A stretch of 14,717 nucleotides of DNA from Syntrophaceae bacterium UBA7544 (GCA_002479215.1 DLME01000169.1:1-14717); one strand, 5' to 3'; shown: positions 1 through 7,638, counted from the stretch's first letter. Notes: generated by a model from the sequence alone, not told the origin. Made by a program: numbers and translations.

Positions 1-2
1 TC

Positions 3-1526
3 ACCAAGATAATTGCTTACAATGATAATCTTACCGTGCGCGTAAGATTGATTATTCTGACGGTTGTTGGGCTTGCTGTAACCATGGCCATTTGGGGCTT
101 TATTCAACTTACCGCTCTGGATAGGATATTGGTCGATCAACAGGCAAAAAGGCTTGAAGGCGTGGCCGACACAATCGGCACCTTTTATCAATTTTTCCCG
201 ACAAAGCGGGGCCTGCTGGCCCTTGATTCAGCTCTTAAAGATTTCATTCAAACCGATGTGCGTCTGGCAAGAATTGATATTTTTGACACCAGTCACGGCA
301 ACGTTGATTACGTGGCCGGCGCCAGCCGGGTACAATATGAATGGCCGGATAATATTGTTGCTGCCGCCAGTGCAAAAGGCAAGGTGCGCTATGTTAAGAT
401 GTCTACGGAAAGCGGTCCGGCTTTAGGTTTACTATATCCTGTTTTGGAAGAAACAAAAAATTCGCACGTTGTTGTAGGTATTATTGGCTTTTCGCGCGCT
501 AATGCCGAAATCATGAATCGTGCCCAAGAACTGCTTATTATCAGTACAATAGGATTATTACTGCTCATCCTTTTGGTACTGGGATTAAGTTACGGCTGGA
601 TCATCGGCAGACCCATGGCATTAATAATTCAGACAATTGATGATTTCCAAAAAGGACAATATGTAAAACGTATTCCTATGATTCGCCGGGATGAATGGGG
701 ACAGCTGGCCGAGCACTTCAACACTATGGCTGATGAAATCCAGCAAGTCATGGCCAGAAATCTCGATTTAACCAGACACTTGGAAGATCGCGTTCGGGAA
801 GAAACAAGCAAAGTAGTTCAATTACAAAAACAAGTGGATGTATTACAGCAATTGACCGCTTTAGGTCATTTAACCGCTAACCTTGCCCACGATTTGGGAA
901 CTCCAATCCATTCTATCGGGGGACTGGCAAAGCTTCTGCTGGAAAGAGAAGGCTGTCCGGTGGACGTAGCCCACAAATTAGAATTGATTGTTCAGCAAAC
1001 TCAAAGGCTGGATGACGTTATTCAAAATGTGCGTAAGGCCACGCGCCTTCCCGACCCTCATTTTGAAGTGCTTACCGTCCAGCAAATTTTAAGTGATACA
1101 CTTCCGCTTGTTGAACCCCTCGTGCAAAAAAATAAAGCGGAAATAAGCGTGCATGTAGATAACGCTATCGAACCTGTATATGTCGACCGTTACCGTATTC
1201 AAACTGCTCTAATGAACATCATTCAAAACTCTCTGGAAGCGATGCCGCAGGGAGGGAAAATAACTATATCGGCCCAAACCGATTCCCAAAATGGTTTTGT
1301 GGCAATGACCATCAATGATACAGGCACTGGAATGCCGCCGGAAATGATTGAAAAGGCTCGCGAACCATTTTTTAGCACGAGACGCGATGGCAGTTTGCGC
1401 GGCTTAGGCCTGGCCATAGTCCATGATATTATTAAAACCCACGGCGGCAAAATGGAAATAAAAAGTTCGCTGAATCAGGGGACTTCAATTATTCTTTACC
1501 TGCCGACATTCAAAGATAATGCTTAA
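3..1526 (+). CDS. Membrane sensor histidine kinase (HAMP, HisKA, HATPase), 5' end open
   Basis: Two-component sensor kinase that should autophosphorylate on His and pass phosphate to a response regulator. Numbering from the GTG at 36: membrane helix about 4-26, extracytoplasmic sensor about 27-160, second helix about 165-190, HAMP about 191-243, then a short coiled stretch. The H-box is AHDLGTP with the phospho-acceptor His near 285. ATP-binding boxes are QNSLEAM (N near 398), NDTGTGMP (428-433), PFFST and GLGLA (about 456-460). The frame is open to the left edge, and the GTG at 36 has no Shine-Dalgarno, so the true start is probably outside the window; I give the open frame from base 3. It runs tail to tail with the sigma54-type regulator at 1589-2953, 62 bases apart, which is the likely partner. 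The signal sensed is unknown. Identity as a kinase is very secure. Confidence 0.93.
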   Translation, partial: TKIIAYNDNLTVRVRLIILTVVGLAVTMAIWGFIQLTALDRILVDQQAKRLEGVADTIGTFYQFFPTKRGLLALDSALKDFIQTDVRLARIDIFDTSHGNVDYVAGASRVQYEWPDNIVAAASAKGKVRYVKMSTESGPALGLLYPVLEETKNSHVVVGIIGFSRANAEIMNRAQELLIISTIGLLLLILLVLGLSYGWIIGRPMALIIQTIDDFQKGQYVKRIPMIRRDEWGQLAEHFNTMADEIQQVMARNLDLTRHLEDRVREETSKVVQLQKQVDVLQQLTALGHLTANLAHDLGTPIHSIGGLAKLLLEREGCPVDVAHKLELIVQQTQRLDDVIQNVRKATRLPDPHFEVLTVQQILSDTLPLVEPLVQKNKAEISVHVDNAIEPVYVDRYRIQTALMNIIQNSLEAMPQGGKITISAQTDSQNGFVAMTINDTGTGMPPEMIEKAREPFFSTRRDGSLRGLGLAIVHDIIKTHGGKMEIKSSLNQGTSIILYLPTFKDNA

Positions 1527-1588
1527 TTTGTAAGTAGCGCAAAGCAGAGAGTTCATTACCGTATCCTTAAAACAGATCTCCCTGGTTT

Positions 1589-2953
1589 TTAACGCTCGGC
1601 AGAAGACTTTCCACCTGCGGAAAGTTTTTCATCTAATAAATCATAACGGCGGATTTTTAGGCGCAACGTTTTACGGTCAATGCCTAGGAGTTGGGCTGTT
1701 TTGGATTGATTCCAGGAGGTCGCCTTTAGTGTCTGTAGAATTTTATCTCTTTCTGCCGTTTCCAGCGGTGAAATATTAGGCAAAACGACTTCTTCTTTAT
1801 TTTCTTTTTGTTGCAAAAAACGCTCCGGCAAATTTTCCGGAAGGATCACCACAAAAGGAGACAGTAAAAGCGTTTGCTGTAAAGCGTTTTCCATCTCTCG
1901 CACATTGCCCGGCCAGTTATACGCCATTAGTAACTCCATGGTCTCTACAGAAATGCGCACGTTGGGATAACCGAGCTTTTTCAATAGCGATTCAATAAGC
2001 ATAGGGATATCTTCTTTATGCTCTCTCAAAGAAGGAATACGCAAACGCACAATAAATCTATATAACAAATCCAGGCGAAAGTGGCCGAGGCTTACCTCTT
2101 CATCAATATGTTTATTGGCCGCCGCAACTACCCTCACCGTTACATTGCGAACCTCATGGCCGCCTATTCTTCTTACCTCGCCATTTTGCATAAACCGTAA
2201 AAATTTACCTTGCAATGCTGTCGACATTTCCGTGATTTCATCGAGGAAAATTGTTCCGCCTTCCGCTGATTCCAAAAGTCCTAAATGCTGATGGTCGGCT
2301 CCGGTAAACGAACCTTTCTCATAACCAAAGAGCTCGGATTCCAACAAATTATCGGGAATAGCTCCGCAATGGACGACAACAAACGGTTTATCGCGGCGCG
2401 ATGACATATTATGCAAAGAATGGGCGGTCAATTCTTTCCCCGTTCCACTTTCACCCTCTATTAAAACACTGGCGGGCGCATCAGCGACGCGCGCAATTTG
2501 CTTGTAGAATTCAACCATGGTCGCCGACGATCCGATTAACTTCGGGCCTTCGGTTGTTTCCGGCTGTAATTTCAACCGTCGCTCCCGCAGCTCCCTAACT
2601 TCCAATACCTTTTTTACAATAGACCGGCAATCTTCCGGTGAAAATGGTTTGCTGATATAATCCCAGGCACCCAGGCTTATTGCCTCCATTGTTGTTTCCA
2701 GAGAACCATAGGCAGTCATAAGAATAACCGGCAAATTCGGCCATTTTTTGTGTACTTGATCCAAGAACTGCAAACCATCCATTTCAGGCATGCGAATATC
2801 GGACATAAGCAGGTCATACCGGGAAAGGTCTTGCTTCAAAGCTTCCTTGGCCGATGTATAGGCTTTTACTTCATAACCATCAAGCGAAAGAGCCTCCTGC
2901 AAAAACTCACCGGCGACAGCATCGTCATCAATCACTAAAATGTGGGCTTTCAT
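1589..2953 (-). CDS. NtrC-family sigma54-dependent response regulator
   Basis: Bacterial enhancer-binding protein of 454 aa that should activate sigma54 promoters after phosphorylation. Receiver domain about 1-120: acidic cluster IDDD at 8-11, phospho-acceptor D52 in SDIRMPEMDG, T82 in LMTAYGS and K102 in SKPF. AAA+ domain about 138-370: Walker A GESGTGKE (167-174), sigma54 loop GSFTGA (214-219, the common form being GAFTGA), Walker B GGTIFLDE (232-239), FRLDLLYR near 292-299 and WPGNVRE near 347-353. A Fis-type helix-turn-helix (about 403-440, TAQLLGIDRKTLRLKIRRY) binds DNA. The start has AAGG eight bases upstream. It lies 137 bases after the MaoC operon on the same strand; I saw no clear sigma54 promoter in that gap. 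The likely partner is the convergent kinase. Target genes cannot be read from here. Confidence 0.95.
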   Translation of the reverse strand: MKAHILVIDDDAVAGEFLQEALSLDGYEVKAYTSAKEALKQDLSRYDLLMSDIRMPEMDGLQFLDQVHKKWPNLPVILMTAYGSLETTMEAISLGAWDYISKPFSPEDCRSIVKKVLEVRELRERRLKLQPETTEGPKLIGSSATMVEFYKQIARVADAPASVLIEGESGTGKELTAHSLHNMSSRRDKPFVVVHCGAIPDNLLESELFGYEKGSFTGADHQHLGLLESAEGGTIFLDEITEMSTALQGKFLRFMQNGEVRRIGGHEVRNVTVRVVAAANKHIDEEVSLGHFRLDLLYRFIVRLRIPSLREHKEDIPMLIESLLKKLGYPNVRISVETMELLMAYNWPGNVREMENALQQTLLLSPFVVILPENLPERFLQQKENKEEVVLPNISPLETAERDKILQTLKATSWNQSKTAQLLGIDRKTLRLKIRRYDLLDEKLSAGGKSSAER

Positions 2954-3090
2954 AAAATTACCTTATAAGATTATTTAGGTTTTAGCTTTAATGAAGGGAA
3001 TTCGTCAATGAAAATCTAATACCGGAAATAAATATTAAGAATAAACTTTTAGGGAATACTAGGGACGATTATATAAATATCGGGAGATTA

Positions 3091-3540
3091 TTAAGGCAAG
3101 GCTGCAATAAAAAATCCGGCTAGTTTTCTGCTGCCTAATGCATCTTTGGCAACAATATCGCACTTAATTCTTTTTTCGCCGTTTTCTTCATACTTTTTGA
3201 CTATCTTACCGCTGATCGTGATTGTCGCCCTGCCCGTTGTGTGTTCCATATCATTCAAATCGGCCGGTTCCGTCATGCTCAGAAAACGGGCATTGAATGA
3301 ACGCAAATTCCTTTGGTCAATCCAGGAAGTGATGGCTTCACCGGTAATGCCCATAATCAACATACCATGAGCAATAACATTATCCATACCAATCATTTTT
3401 ATGAATGATTCATCGTGATGCAGAGGATTAAAATCACCGGAAGCTCCGGCATAACGCACCAAATGGGTCCTCGTAATGGGGGCGGAAGTATAAGTGGGGA
3501 TAGTATCGCCAATTTTAACGTCGTCATATGTTATGGCCAT
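3091..3540 (-). CDS. MaoC-like dehydratase, catalytic (hydratase-2 type) subunit
   Basis: A 149-aa single hot-dog domain of the MaoC/(R)-specific enoyl-CoA hydratase type. The hydratase-2 signature is clear: YAGASGDFNPLHHDE at residues 30-44, giving the catalytic pair D36 and H41, followed by IAHGMLIMG. The family reversibly adds water to trans-2-enoyl thioesters, forming (R)-3-hydroxyacyl thioesters. Its start has a good Shine-Dalgarno (AAGGAAAG) and lies 10 bases after the stop of the FAS1-type MaoC-fold gene at 3551-4024, so the two are almost certainly co-translated. In mycobacterial HadAB/HadBC-type enzymes one subunit carries the Asp/His pair and the partner completes the acyl tunnel; the same split is the likely reading here. 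Substrate (CoA or ACP ester, chain length) is unknown. Confidence 0.88.
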   Translation of the reverse strand: MAITYDDVKIGDTIPTYTSAPITRTHLVRYAGASGDFNPLHHDESFIKMIGMDNVIAHGMLIMGITGEAITSWIDQRNLRSFNARFLSMTEPADLNDMEHTTGRATITISGKIVKKYEENGEKRIKCDIVAKDALGSRKLAGFFIAALP

Positions 3541-3550
3541 GGTTCTTTCC

Positions 3551-4024
3551 TTATCTTTCCATCATCGTTGAGCGGACCTTGGCCACCAATTCGCCCCGTT
3601 GATTTATAATTTCCGTTTCCAGTACGGTAACATCGACAAACCTACCTATCCTATCCCTTTTTCCCCTTTCGAACATCTCCACTACTTTCATTTTGCGGGT
3701 AATGATATCGCCCGCGTAAATATTACCGAGATATTCGTATTCTTCTTCGCTGTGTAAAAGTTTGCTCAAATCAATACCTAAGGCTTTAACTATGCCCATC
3801 AAACCTTCACCAGTCCAAAAAAAGAAGCTGGTCATAAAAGTCGGCGGCACCGGTATCCCTTGATAGCCTGCTTTTTTTGCGGCTTCCTCATCGTAGTAAA
3901 TGGGATCTATTTGCGCTTTGTCGTCTTTAAGCCCTACAGCAACAGCAAACTCGGCAATTTTACTTTCTTCCACCGTCATTGTGTAGGCGGGGAATTCCAT
4001 CCCCAGTTTTGACCTATCAGCCAT
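3551..4024 (-). CDS. MaoC-fold dehydratase partner subunit (FAS1-type N-terminal domain)
   Basis: A 157-aa hot-dog-fold protein of the FAS1 dehydratase/MaoC N-terminal type. Visible family features are DPIYYDEEAAKKAGYQGIPVPPTF near 40-63, where the substrate-facing segment lies, and the later strand EEEYEYLGNIYAGDIITRKMKVVEM. It lacks the SGDxNPxH catalytic signature of its neighbour, which fits a non-catalytic or substrate-shaping subunit of a heteromeric dehydratase. It is first in a two-gene minus-strand operon, with AAGGA about seven bases before its ATG and the catalytic MaoC gene 10 bases downstream. It could serve acyl-CoA breakdown, fatty-acid or polyketide-like synthesis; nothing nearby settles which. 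HadA/HadC are the best-known analogues. Confidence 0.82.
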   Translation of the reverse strand: MADRSKLGMEFPAYTMTVEESKIAEFAVAVGLKDDKAQIDPIYYDEEAAKKAGYQGIPVPPTFMTSFFFWTGEGLMGIVKALGIDLSKLLHSEEEYEYLGNIYAGDIITRKMKVVEMFERGKRDRIGRFVDVTVLETEIINQRGELVAKVRSTMMER

Positions 4025-4346
4025 AATAATTCCTTAAAATATATGCCGTTATTCATATCATATTCTCCAAAGAATGTCACAAATAAATTTAAAATTCGTC
4101 GAGATTAAAATGTTATATTGAATTGCTGAGCTCTGCATACGCGGCAGTCATTCATTGGTGTTCGTAAAAAATCAGTTTTCTTGATGTATTATTTTTTCGC
4201 TTTTTCTCTTTCCTCGGTCAAACAATAAACACCCTTGCCTTCCCGGATCGGCCGGTAACAAAGATTATCCGATATACAGCTTGCCGCTCTTTTATCTCCC
4301 GCCTTCCAGTCGATGAGTTCCGGCTAAGGCATTTTAAAGTATCAAT
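4025..4346. other. 322-base intergenic stretch between fmdB-like gene and MaoC operon
   Basis: The half next to 4025 should hold the promoter of the MaoC operon; I found no convincing -35/-10 pair on the minus strand. The half next to 4346 holds the interrupted small reading frame described separately (4189-4332). I see no strong terminator, tRNA or other RNA gene here. Confidence 0.4.
4189..4332 (-). pseudogene. Small Cys-containing reading frame with in-frame TAG at codon 3 (candidate)
   Basis: On the minus strand, ATG CCT TAG at 4332-4324 is followed in frame by 44 sense codons before TAA at 4191-4189. The stretch after TAG starts PELIDWKAGDKRAASC and continues with CYRP, then GVYCLTEE and a Lys/Glu-rich end: compact, with three Cys, one Trp and a charged tail, quite protein-like. 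No ATG, GTG or TTG lies in frame after the TAG in a useful position, and no clear Shine-Dalgarno precedes the ATG. It sits 14 bases after the end of the FmdB-like gene on the same strand. Options: a decayed small gene, TAG readthrough, an unusual start codon, a sequencing error, or chance. I do not recognise the family. Confidence 0.3.
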
Positions 4347-4835
4347 CTAAAGCTCATACAAAGTTTCATCTATTTTTGGTTTGCTTTTTGCGGCTGTTTT
4401 CATCGCCTGTTTTTCGCTCAAAGCTCCCTCTTGTGTAAGTATATCTCCCATCTCGTCTTCGATTTTTTCGGGATCTTCACCTTTTTCGATTCTTTGCAGC
4501 GCTTCCTGAAAATTATCTCCCAGCTTCATGCCGGTCATCTCGGTAAACTTGCGCATCAATTGCGCTGCCGTGCGGGGATCATCGTCTTTGACTTTTTCGG
4601 CAAGGCTAGCGAATTTAACCAGTTCCTTTTCCATTTTCTTTTCATCCATGCCCGCAAAAGAGTGATCATCCTCCGCTTTTTCACCGCCGGAGATTTTCGC
4701 AAACACGGACATCTGGCGGGTCAGCCGAACGTTTTTGCATTTCGGGCACACGGGAATTTTACTGGTATTCACCGCTTGGGAAAAGAAATTATAAATTGTA
4801 TTGCAGTGGCCGCAATAAAACTCATAGATAGGCAT
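4347..4835 (-). CDS. FmdB-family zinc-ribbon protein
   Basis: Protein of 162 aa opening with MPIYEFYCGHC, the typical start of the FmdB/CxxC_CxxC putative regulatory family. Zinc-ribbon ligands are C8, C11, C30 and C33. After the roughly 45-residue ribbon comes a long charged, helix-rich extension (about 50-162), so it is longer than minimal FmdB proteins of about 70-110 aa. The first member was linked to formamidase/amidase operons in Methylophilus, but the molecular role in most bacteria is unknown. A strong Shine-Dalgarno (GAGGAGAG) precedes the ATG, and the stop of the M48 protease gene is 2 bases upstream, so the two are co-transcribed and probably translationally coupled. Family call is secure; function is not. 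Confidence 0.88.
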   Translation of the reverse strand: MPIYEFYCGHCNTIYNFFSQAVNTSKIPVCPKCKNVRLTRQMSVFAKISGGEKAEDDHSFAGMDEKKMEKELVKFASLAEKVKDDDPRTAAQLMRKFTEMTGMKLGDNFQEALQRIEKGEDPEKIEDEMGDILTQEGALSEKQAMKTAAKSKPKIDETLYEL

Positions 4836-4837
4836 GT

Positions 4838-6103
4838 TTAACTCTCCTCATCGACCTTTGCATAATTCATTGTCTGCAAATATTCAATGCGTTCGAGAAG
4901 AGGCGGATGAGAATAATAAAACCAAACGTATAAAGGATGGGGATGCAGATTCGCCAGGTTGTCTTTAGCTAGACGCTTCAGTGCGTCGATCATTGGCGCG
5001 GAAGTTCCCGTCAATTCGCAGGCTACGCGGTCGGCTTCGCGCTCATAGCGGCGCATGATCGCCGCGCCGATGGGGCTTAAAAAAAATCCCGCCGAACTCA
5101 AGTAAAGAGATACTAAAAATAATCCGGCATACACTGTAACCTGCACGCCAAACGCGGCATATAGAGGCGGCCAGCTCAGAATCAGGTAAACAAAATAAAG
5201 CAATACAAGAGAAGCGGGGATCATAAACATTAATTGCTTTAAAATATGTTTCTTTTTCCAGTGACCGATTTCATGCGCCAGAACGGCTAGTATTTCATCA
5301 GTAGAATGTGAAGCCAAAAGTGTGTCATATAGAACAATGCGTTTGGTTTTACCGATACCCGTAAAATAGGCGTTCGTATGTTTCGAGCGTTTGCCTTCAT
5401 CCACCTGAAAAACCCCTTTAGTTTTCAGTCCCACTTTTTCCATTAAAGCGTTGATCTTTTCTTTTAATTGTTCATCTTTTATCGGCTCATACTTATTAAA
5501 AAGCGGCGCAATCAATACAGAGTAAAGCCAAAGCAGGACAATTTCCAACAAGGTAAAAAATATCCAGGCCCAAAACCACCAACTTCTGGGAAGGTAATGG
5601 ATAAACGACATAAATGCGCTGACCATAATGATCATTAAAATTGCGGAAATAATCAAAGATTTTATTAAATCAGTAATCCAGATACGCCAGGTGATTGTGG
5701 AAAATCCGTATTTTCTTTCCAGAACAAAATTGTCGTAGAGATCAAACGGTATTCCGACAATACCGCCAATCGCCGCAAAAACTCCAAAAAATATTAGAGC
5801 CTGCCAGATAAAGTGAATTTTTAGCCCCACCAGCGCACTGACAAAGGATGGTAAAAGAAGAAACAAAACGGCCAATGCGATAATGTCATCAACCAAATTT
5901 TCTTTCGAGCCCAACCGGGAATTTTCAACGGTGTAGTCCACCATTTTGGAAAGCGTGCTTTGATCGATAATCCCTTGAAATACGCGCGGGATTTCTTTAC
6001 CGCGGTTTTTCAAATGCCGGATATTGATGTGCTGTAAAATATAACGCCAGATAAATCTGCCGGCGAACAAAATTAGAAACAAAAGCAAGAGTGCTTTTTC
6101 CAT
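4838..6103 (-). CDS. M48 family membrane metalloprotease (Ste24/CaaX protease 1 type)
   Basis: Integral membrane zinc endopeptidase of 421 aa. The zinc site is HEIGH at 277-281 with the third ligand in the downstream EREAD (E356; D358 conserved). Predicted membrane segments lie near 1-22, 72-95, 98-120, 145-170, 175-200, 290-312 and 320-345. The N-terminal half carries the M48 prenyl-protease N domain (FDLYDNFVLERKYGFSTITWRIW), and KRSKHTNAYFTGIG near 238-251 is the usual substrate-cleft strand, so this is Ste24-like rather than HtpX, which is shorter. Bacteria generally lack CaaX prenylation, so quality control of membrane proteins is the likelier role. GAGG lies about 11 bases before the ATG, a longish spacing. 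It heads an operon with the FmdB-like gene 2 bases downstream. Confidence 0.92.
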   Translation of the reverse strand: MEKALLLLFLILFAGRFIWRYILQHINIRHLKNRGKEIPRVFQGIIDQSTLSKMVDYTVENSRLGSKENLVDDIIALAVLFLLLPSFVSALVGLKIHFIWQALIFFGVFAAIGGIVGIPFDLYDNFVLERKYGFSTITWRIWITDLIKSLIISAILMIIMVSAFMSFIHYLPRSWWFWAWIFFTLLEIVLLWLYSVLIAPLFNKYEPIKDEQLKEKINALMEKVGLKTKGVFQVDEGKRSKHTNAYFTGIGKTKRIVLYDTLLASHSTDEILAVLAHEIGHWKKKHILKQLMFMIPASLVLLYFVYLILSWPPLYAAFGVQVTVYAGLFLVSLYLSSAGFFLSPIGAAIMRRYEREADRVACELTGTSAPMIDALKRLAKDNLANLHPHPLYVWFYYSHPPLLERIEYLQTMNYAKVDEES

Positions 6104-6234
6104 AAACCACTAATCCTCATTATTAATTCTTATAAAAAGATAACTAAGTTCATTGCTCTTTTTTGAAAACTTGTTACTCCTGTATCCATACATAATGAGT
6201 ATATGAATAAGGTTTTTGTGTGTCAAGGGGGTGT

Positions 6235-6405
6235 ATGAAAGGAAAACGCAACCGTAAAATATTTAATTTAACTATAGAAATTAGCTTTTTCATTCCCTTG
6301 ACACTGGAGGTGTTTTCTTCTATATCTGCAAAACAAGCAGTGAAGAAGACAAAACAGCAGGAACAAGACGAAGAATTAGAAAAAGCTTCTCGCCGTAAGC
6401 AGTAA
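6235..6405 (+). CDS. Small signal-peptide-like ORF, 56 aa (candidate)
   Basis: A run of AAGGGGG (6225-6231) precedes this ATG. The peptide has a basic start (KGKRNRK), a hydrophobic core about residues 10-26, then SSISA just before a very charged 24-residue tail rich in Lys, Gln, Glu and Arg. That layout resembles a signal peptide with a possible cut after SISA, or a single membrane anchor. A GTG at 6220 would add five residues, but the ATG has the better ribosome-binding site. It is the first plus-strand frame after the minus-strand M48 gene. A promoter-like TTGACA/TATATC pair falls inside it. I do not recognise a family, and the frame could be fortuitous. Confidence 0.38.
   Translation: MKGKRNRKIFNLTIEISFFIPLTLEVFSSISAKQAVKKTKQQEQDEELEKASRRKQ
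6298..6326 (+). promoter_or_regulatory. Sigma70-like promoter candidate upstream of the 276-aa gene
   Basis: A perfect -35 TTGACA (6298-6303) is followed after 17 bases by TATATC (6321-6326), four of six matches to TATAAT. Transcription would start near 6333, leaving a leader of about 150 bases before the gene at 6483. It lies inside the small ORF, so either that ORF is not a gene or the promoter is internal or fortuitous. Confidence 0.33.
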
Positions 6406-6451
6406 ATTGGTGTTTTATACCGCAACTGTGCAGTGCTTAGGTTTTTACACA

Positions 6452-6475
6452 AATACATATAAATATTGTTAGGTG
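6452..6475 (+). repeat. 24-base repeat, copy A, ending in attC-like GTTAGGT
   Basis: Reads AATACATATAAA, then TATT, then GTTAGGTG. It is 21/24 identical to the copy at 7663-7686. GTTAGGT (6468-6474) fits the integron attC right core GTTRRRY, and the next gene's ATG lies only 8 bases after the repeat, as in gene cassettes. No matching left half was found upstream. Confidence 0.5.
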
Positions 6476-6482
6476 CCTGACT

Positions 6483-7313
6483 ATGGTATTGCGTATCGTA
6501 CAAATATTGTTAGTATTGCTGACGGTCAGCGGCCATCCGGCCCTCGCCGATACGAACTATTCGAAGACCGTAGATCTGCCGCCTCTACGTATTTCTTTTG
6601 CAGAGCTTCAGGACATTCTTAACAAGGGGGCATCTCTACTCACCGTGGCGAACGGCTCAACTCCTTTGTGGCGCGAGGAAATTGAACTAAGGAAAGGAGA
6701 ACTCCGAATCAAGATAACAGGCCGTAGGCTCGATCCGGATGGTGCCAAGATCCCTAAAGACATTGACTCATTTGAGTACACTGCAGTTACTAGGGATTCG
6801 GCTTCGATAAGTCGCCTAGCGCTGAACTTTGCTGACTACAGGCGATCCCTATCGGTCGAAGGTCAATCCCCGGAACAGGTTGATGCAGTCTTTTCTGCAT
6901 TGAGAGAAGACTTGTCCAAACTATCCACTTCCGTTGGAGGATCGGGACTGAAGTTCTTCGTTGGAATGCCGTTTATCTTTATTCTCGTAAGCGCACTAAT
7001 CTGGCTAGGTTTTGCTTGGCTTCAGATGCGTCGCCGTATTCTGCTAGTTCCAATCTCGATCTGTACCGTGTTTCTTTTAGCAGTCCTACTGCTGCCAATT
7101 GACGCTCTGCTTGCCGGGTTTTCCGCTGTGCGCGGGGATGCGTCTTTCATAGTTAGATACGGGCCTGAGATTTCATTCTATGGTCTGGTCGTTGGTTCAG
7201 GAGCGATACTAATATCTCTAATACCACTTTTCTACGGCAGCACTTATAAAACTAAAGAACCGGTTCTTAATAATGTAGTCAAGCGGTCTCGCCGCAAGCG
7301 GCGTACCTCTTGA
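6483..7313 (+). CDS. Unknown protein: signal peptide, periplasmic domain, three membrane helices
   Basis: I do not recognise the family. The 276-aa product has a signal peptide about 1-22 (core IVQILLVLLTV, PALA before D23), an extracytoplasmic domain of about 130 residues (23-155), then membrane helices near 158-180, 186-206 and 230-252, and a strongly basic tail KRSRRKRR. Positive charges (QMRRR after helix 1, the tail) fit a periplasmic N-domain and cytoplasmic C-terminus. The N-domain has no visible catalytic motif. It lies opposite to the upstream genes; its ATG is 8 bases after the 24-base repeat and has no strong Shine-Dalgarno. The last codons contain a CGCCGC/GCGGCG hairpin (7290-7303). 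The setting suggests an acquired gene; a partnership with the PIN-like gene at 7706 is possible but unproven. Confidence 0.78.
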   Translation: MVLRIVQILLVLLTVSGHPALADTNYSKTVDLPPLRISFAELQDILNKGASLLTVANGSTPLWREEIELRKGELRIKITGRRLDPDGAKIPKDIDSFEYTAVTRDSASISRLALNFADYRRSLSVEGQSPEQVDAVFSALREDLSKLSTSVGGSGLKFFVGMPFIFILVSALIWLGFAWLQMRRRILLVPISICTVFLLAVLLLPIDALLAGFSAVRGDASFIVRYGPEISFYGLVVGSGAILISLIPLFYGSTYKTKEPVLNNVVKRSRRKRRTS

Positions 7314-7494
7314 CATAAAATATGGAAAATATGGGGTCAAATCTTTGATCTTGATAATTGAGCGGAGAAATTTGCGGGGTTTAGGTTTTTATCAATGAGA
7401 CTCGAATTTCAAAAACGAAGTGCGTTGAAATTTGTAAGTTGAATTAATGACACTCGCTGAAAACGAATGCAATGGCGTTTGAAGCGCAATTAGA

Positions 7495-7525
7495 ATTAAT
7501 CCCGTAAGCGAAGCTTATCGGGATT
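7495..7525 (+). repeat. REP-like palindrome, copy 1
   Basis: ATTAAT is followed by a near-perfect hairpin: AATCCCG-TAAGC, loop GAA, GCTTA-TCGGGATT, with one bulged base. The same motif with its ATTAAT flank recurs at 7557-7587 (same orientation) and 13147-13175 (inverted). Confidence 0.55.
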
Positions 7526-7556
7526 GAATAGAAAGCGGCACTCCGCAAAAAGCAGG

Positions 7557-7587
7557 ATTAATCTCGTGTACGAAGCTTAGCGGAGCC
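7557..7587 (+). repeat. REP-like palindrome, copy 2 (degenerate)
   Basis: ATTAATCTCG, then TACGAAGCTTA, then GCGGAG. It keeps the ATTAATC start and the CGAAGCTTA core of copy 1, with changes in the outer stem. It lies 62 bases after copy 1 in the same orientation. Confidence 0.42.
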
Positions 7588-7589
7588 AT

Positions 7590-7619
7590 CTAACAATCTC
7601 GCATAAGCAGGGGTATAAT
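7590..7619 (+). promoter_or_regulatory. Promoter candidate with -10 inside a perfect palindrome
   Basis: TATAAT (7614-7619) lies inside the perfect palindrome GGGGTATAATACCCC (7610-7624). CTAACA (7590-7595, four of six to TTGACA) is 18 bases upstream. The predicted start near 7626 gives a leader of about 80 bases to the gene at 7706. A palindrome over the -10 could be an operator or a hairpin. Confidence 0.35.
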
Positions 7620-7638
7620 ACCCCGCAGCGTGCTGCGG
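7610..7638 (+). promoter_or_regulatory. Two overlapping, mutually exclusive hairpins
   Basis: GGGGTAT/ATACCCC (7610-7624) and CCGCAGC/GCTGCGG (7623-7638) share two bases, so both cannot form fully at once. They lie about 70 bases before the PIN-like gene. No U-tract follows, so this is not a terminator. An attenuator, attC stems or an operator are all possible. Confidence 0.35.

Noticed and set aside
3068..3073. TATAAT on the minus strand upstream of the response regulator
   Set aside because: The sequence at the -35 distance (CCTTAA) does not match, and no -24/-12 sigma54 element is present.
6174..6503. Minus-strand 109-residue frame over the small ORF region
   Set aside because: No Shine-Dalgarno, odd composition, spans the 24-base repeat and the start of the 276-aa gene; a shadow frame.
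6388..7301. Imperfect 15-base direct repeat TCTCGCCGYAAGCRG at 6388-6402 and 7287-7301 as attachment sites around the 276-aa gene
   Set aside because: Only 13/15 identical, inside two coding ends that both encode basic tails; no further homology on either side, so chance is likely.
7310..7338. TTGACA overlapping the stop of the 276-aa gene as a promoter
   Set aside because: No acceptable -10 sequence at 15-19 bases downstream.
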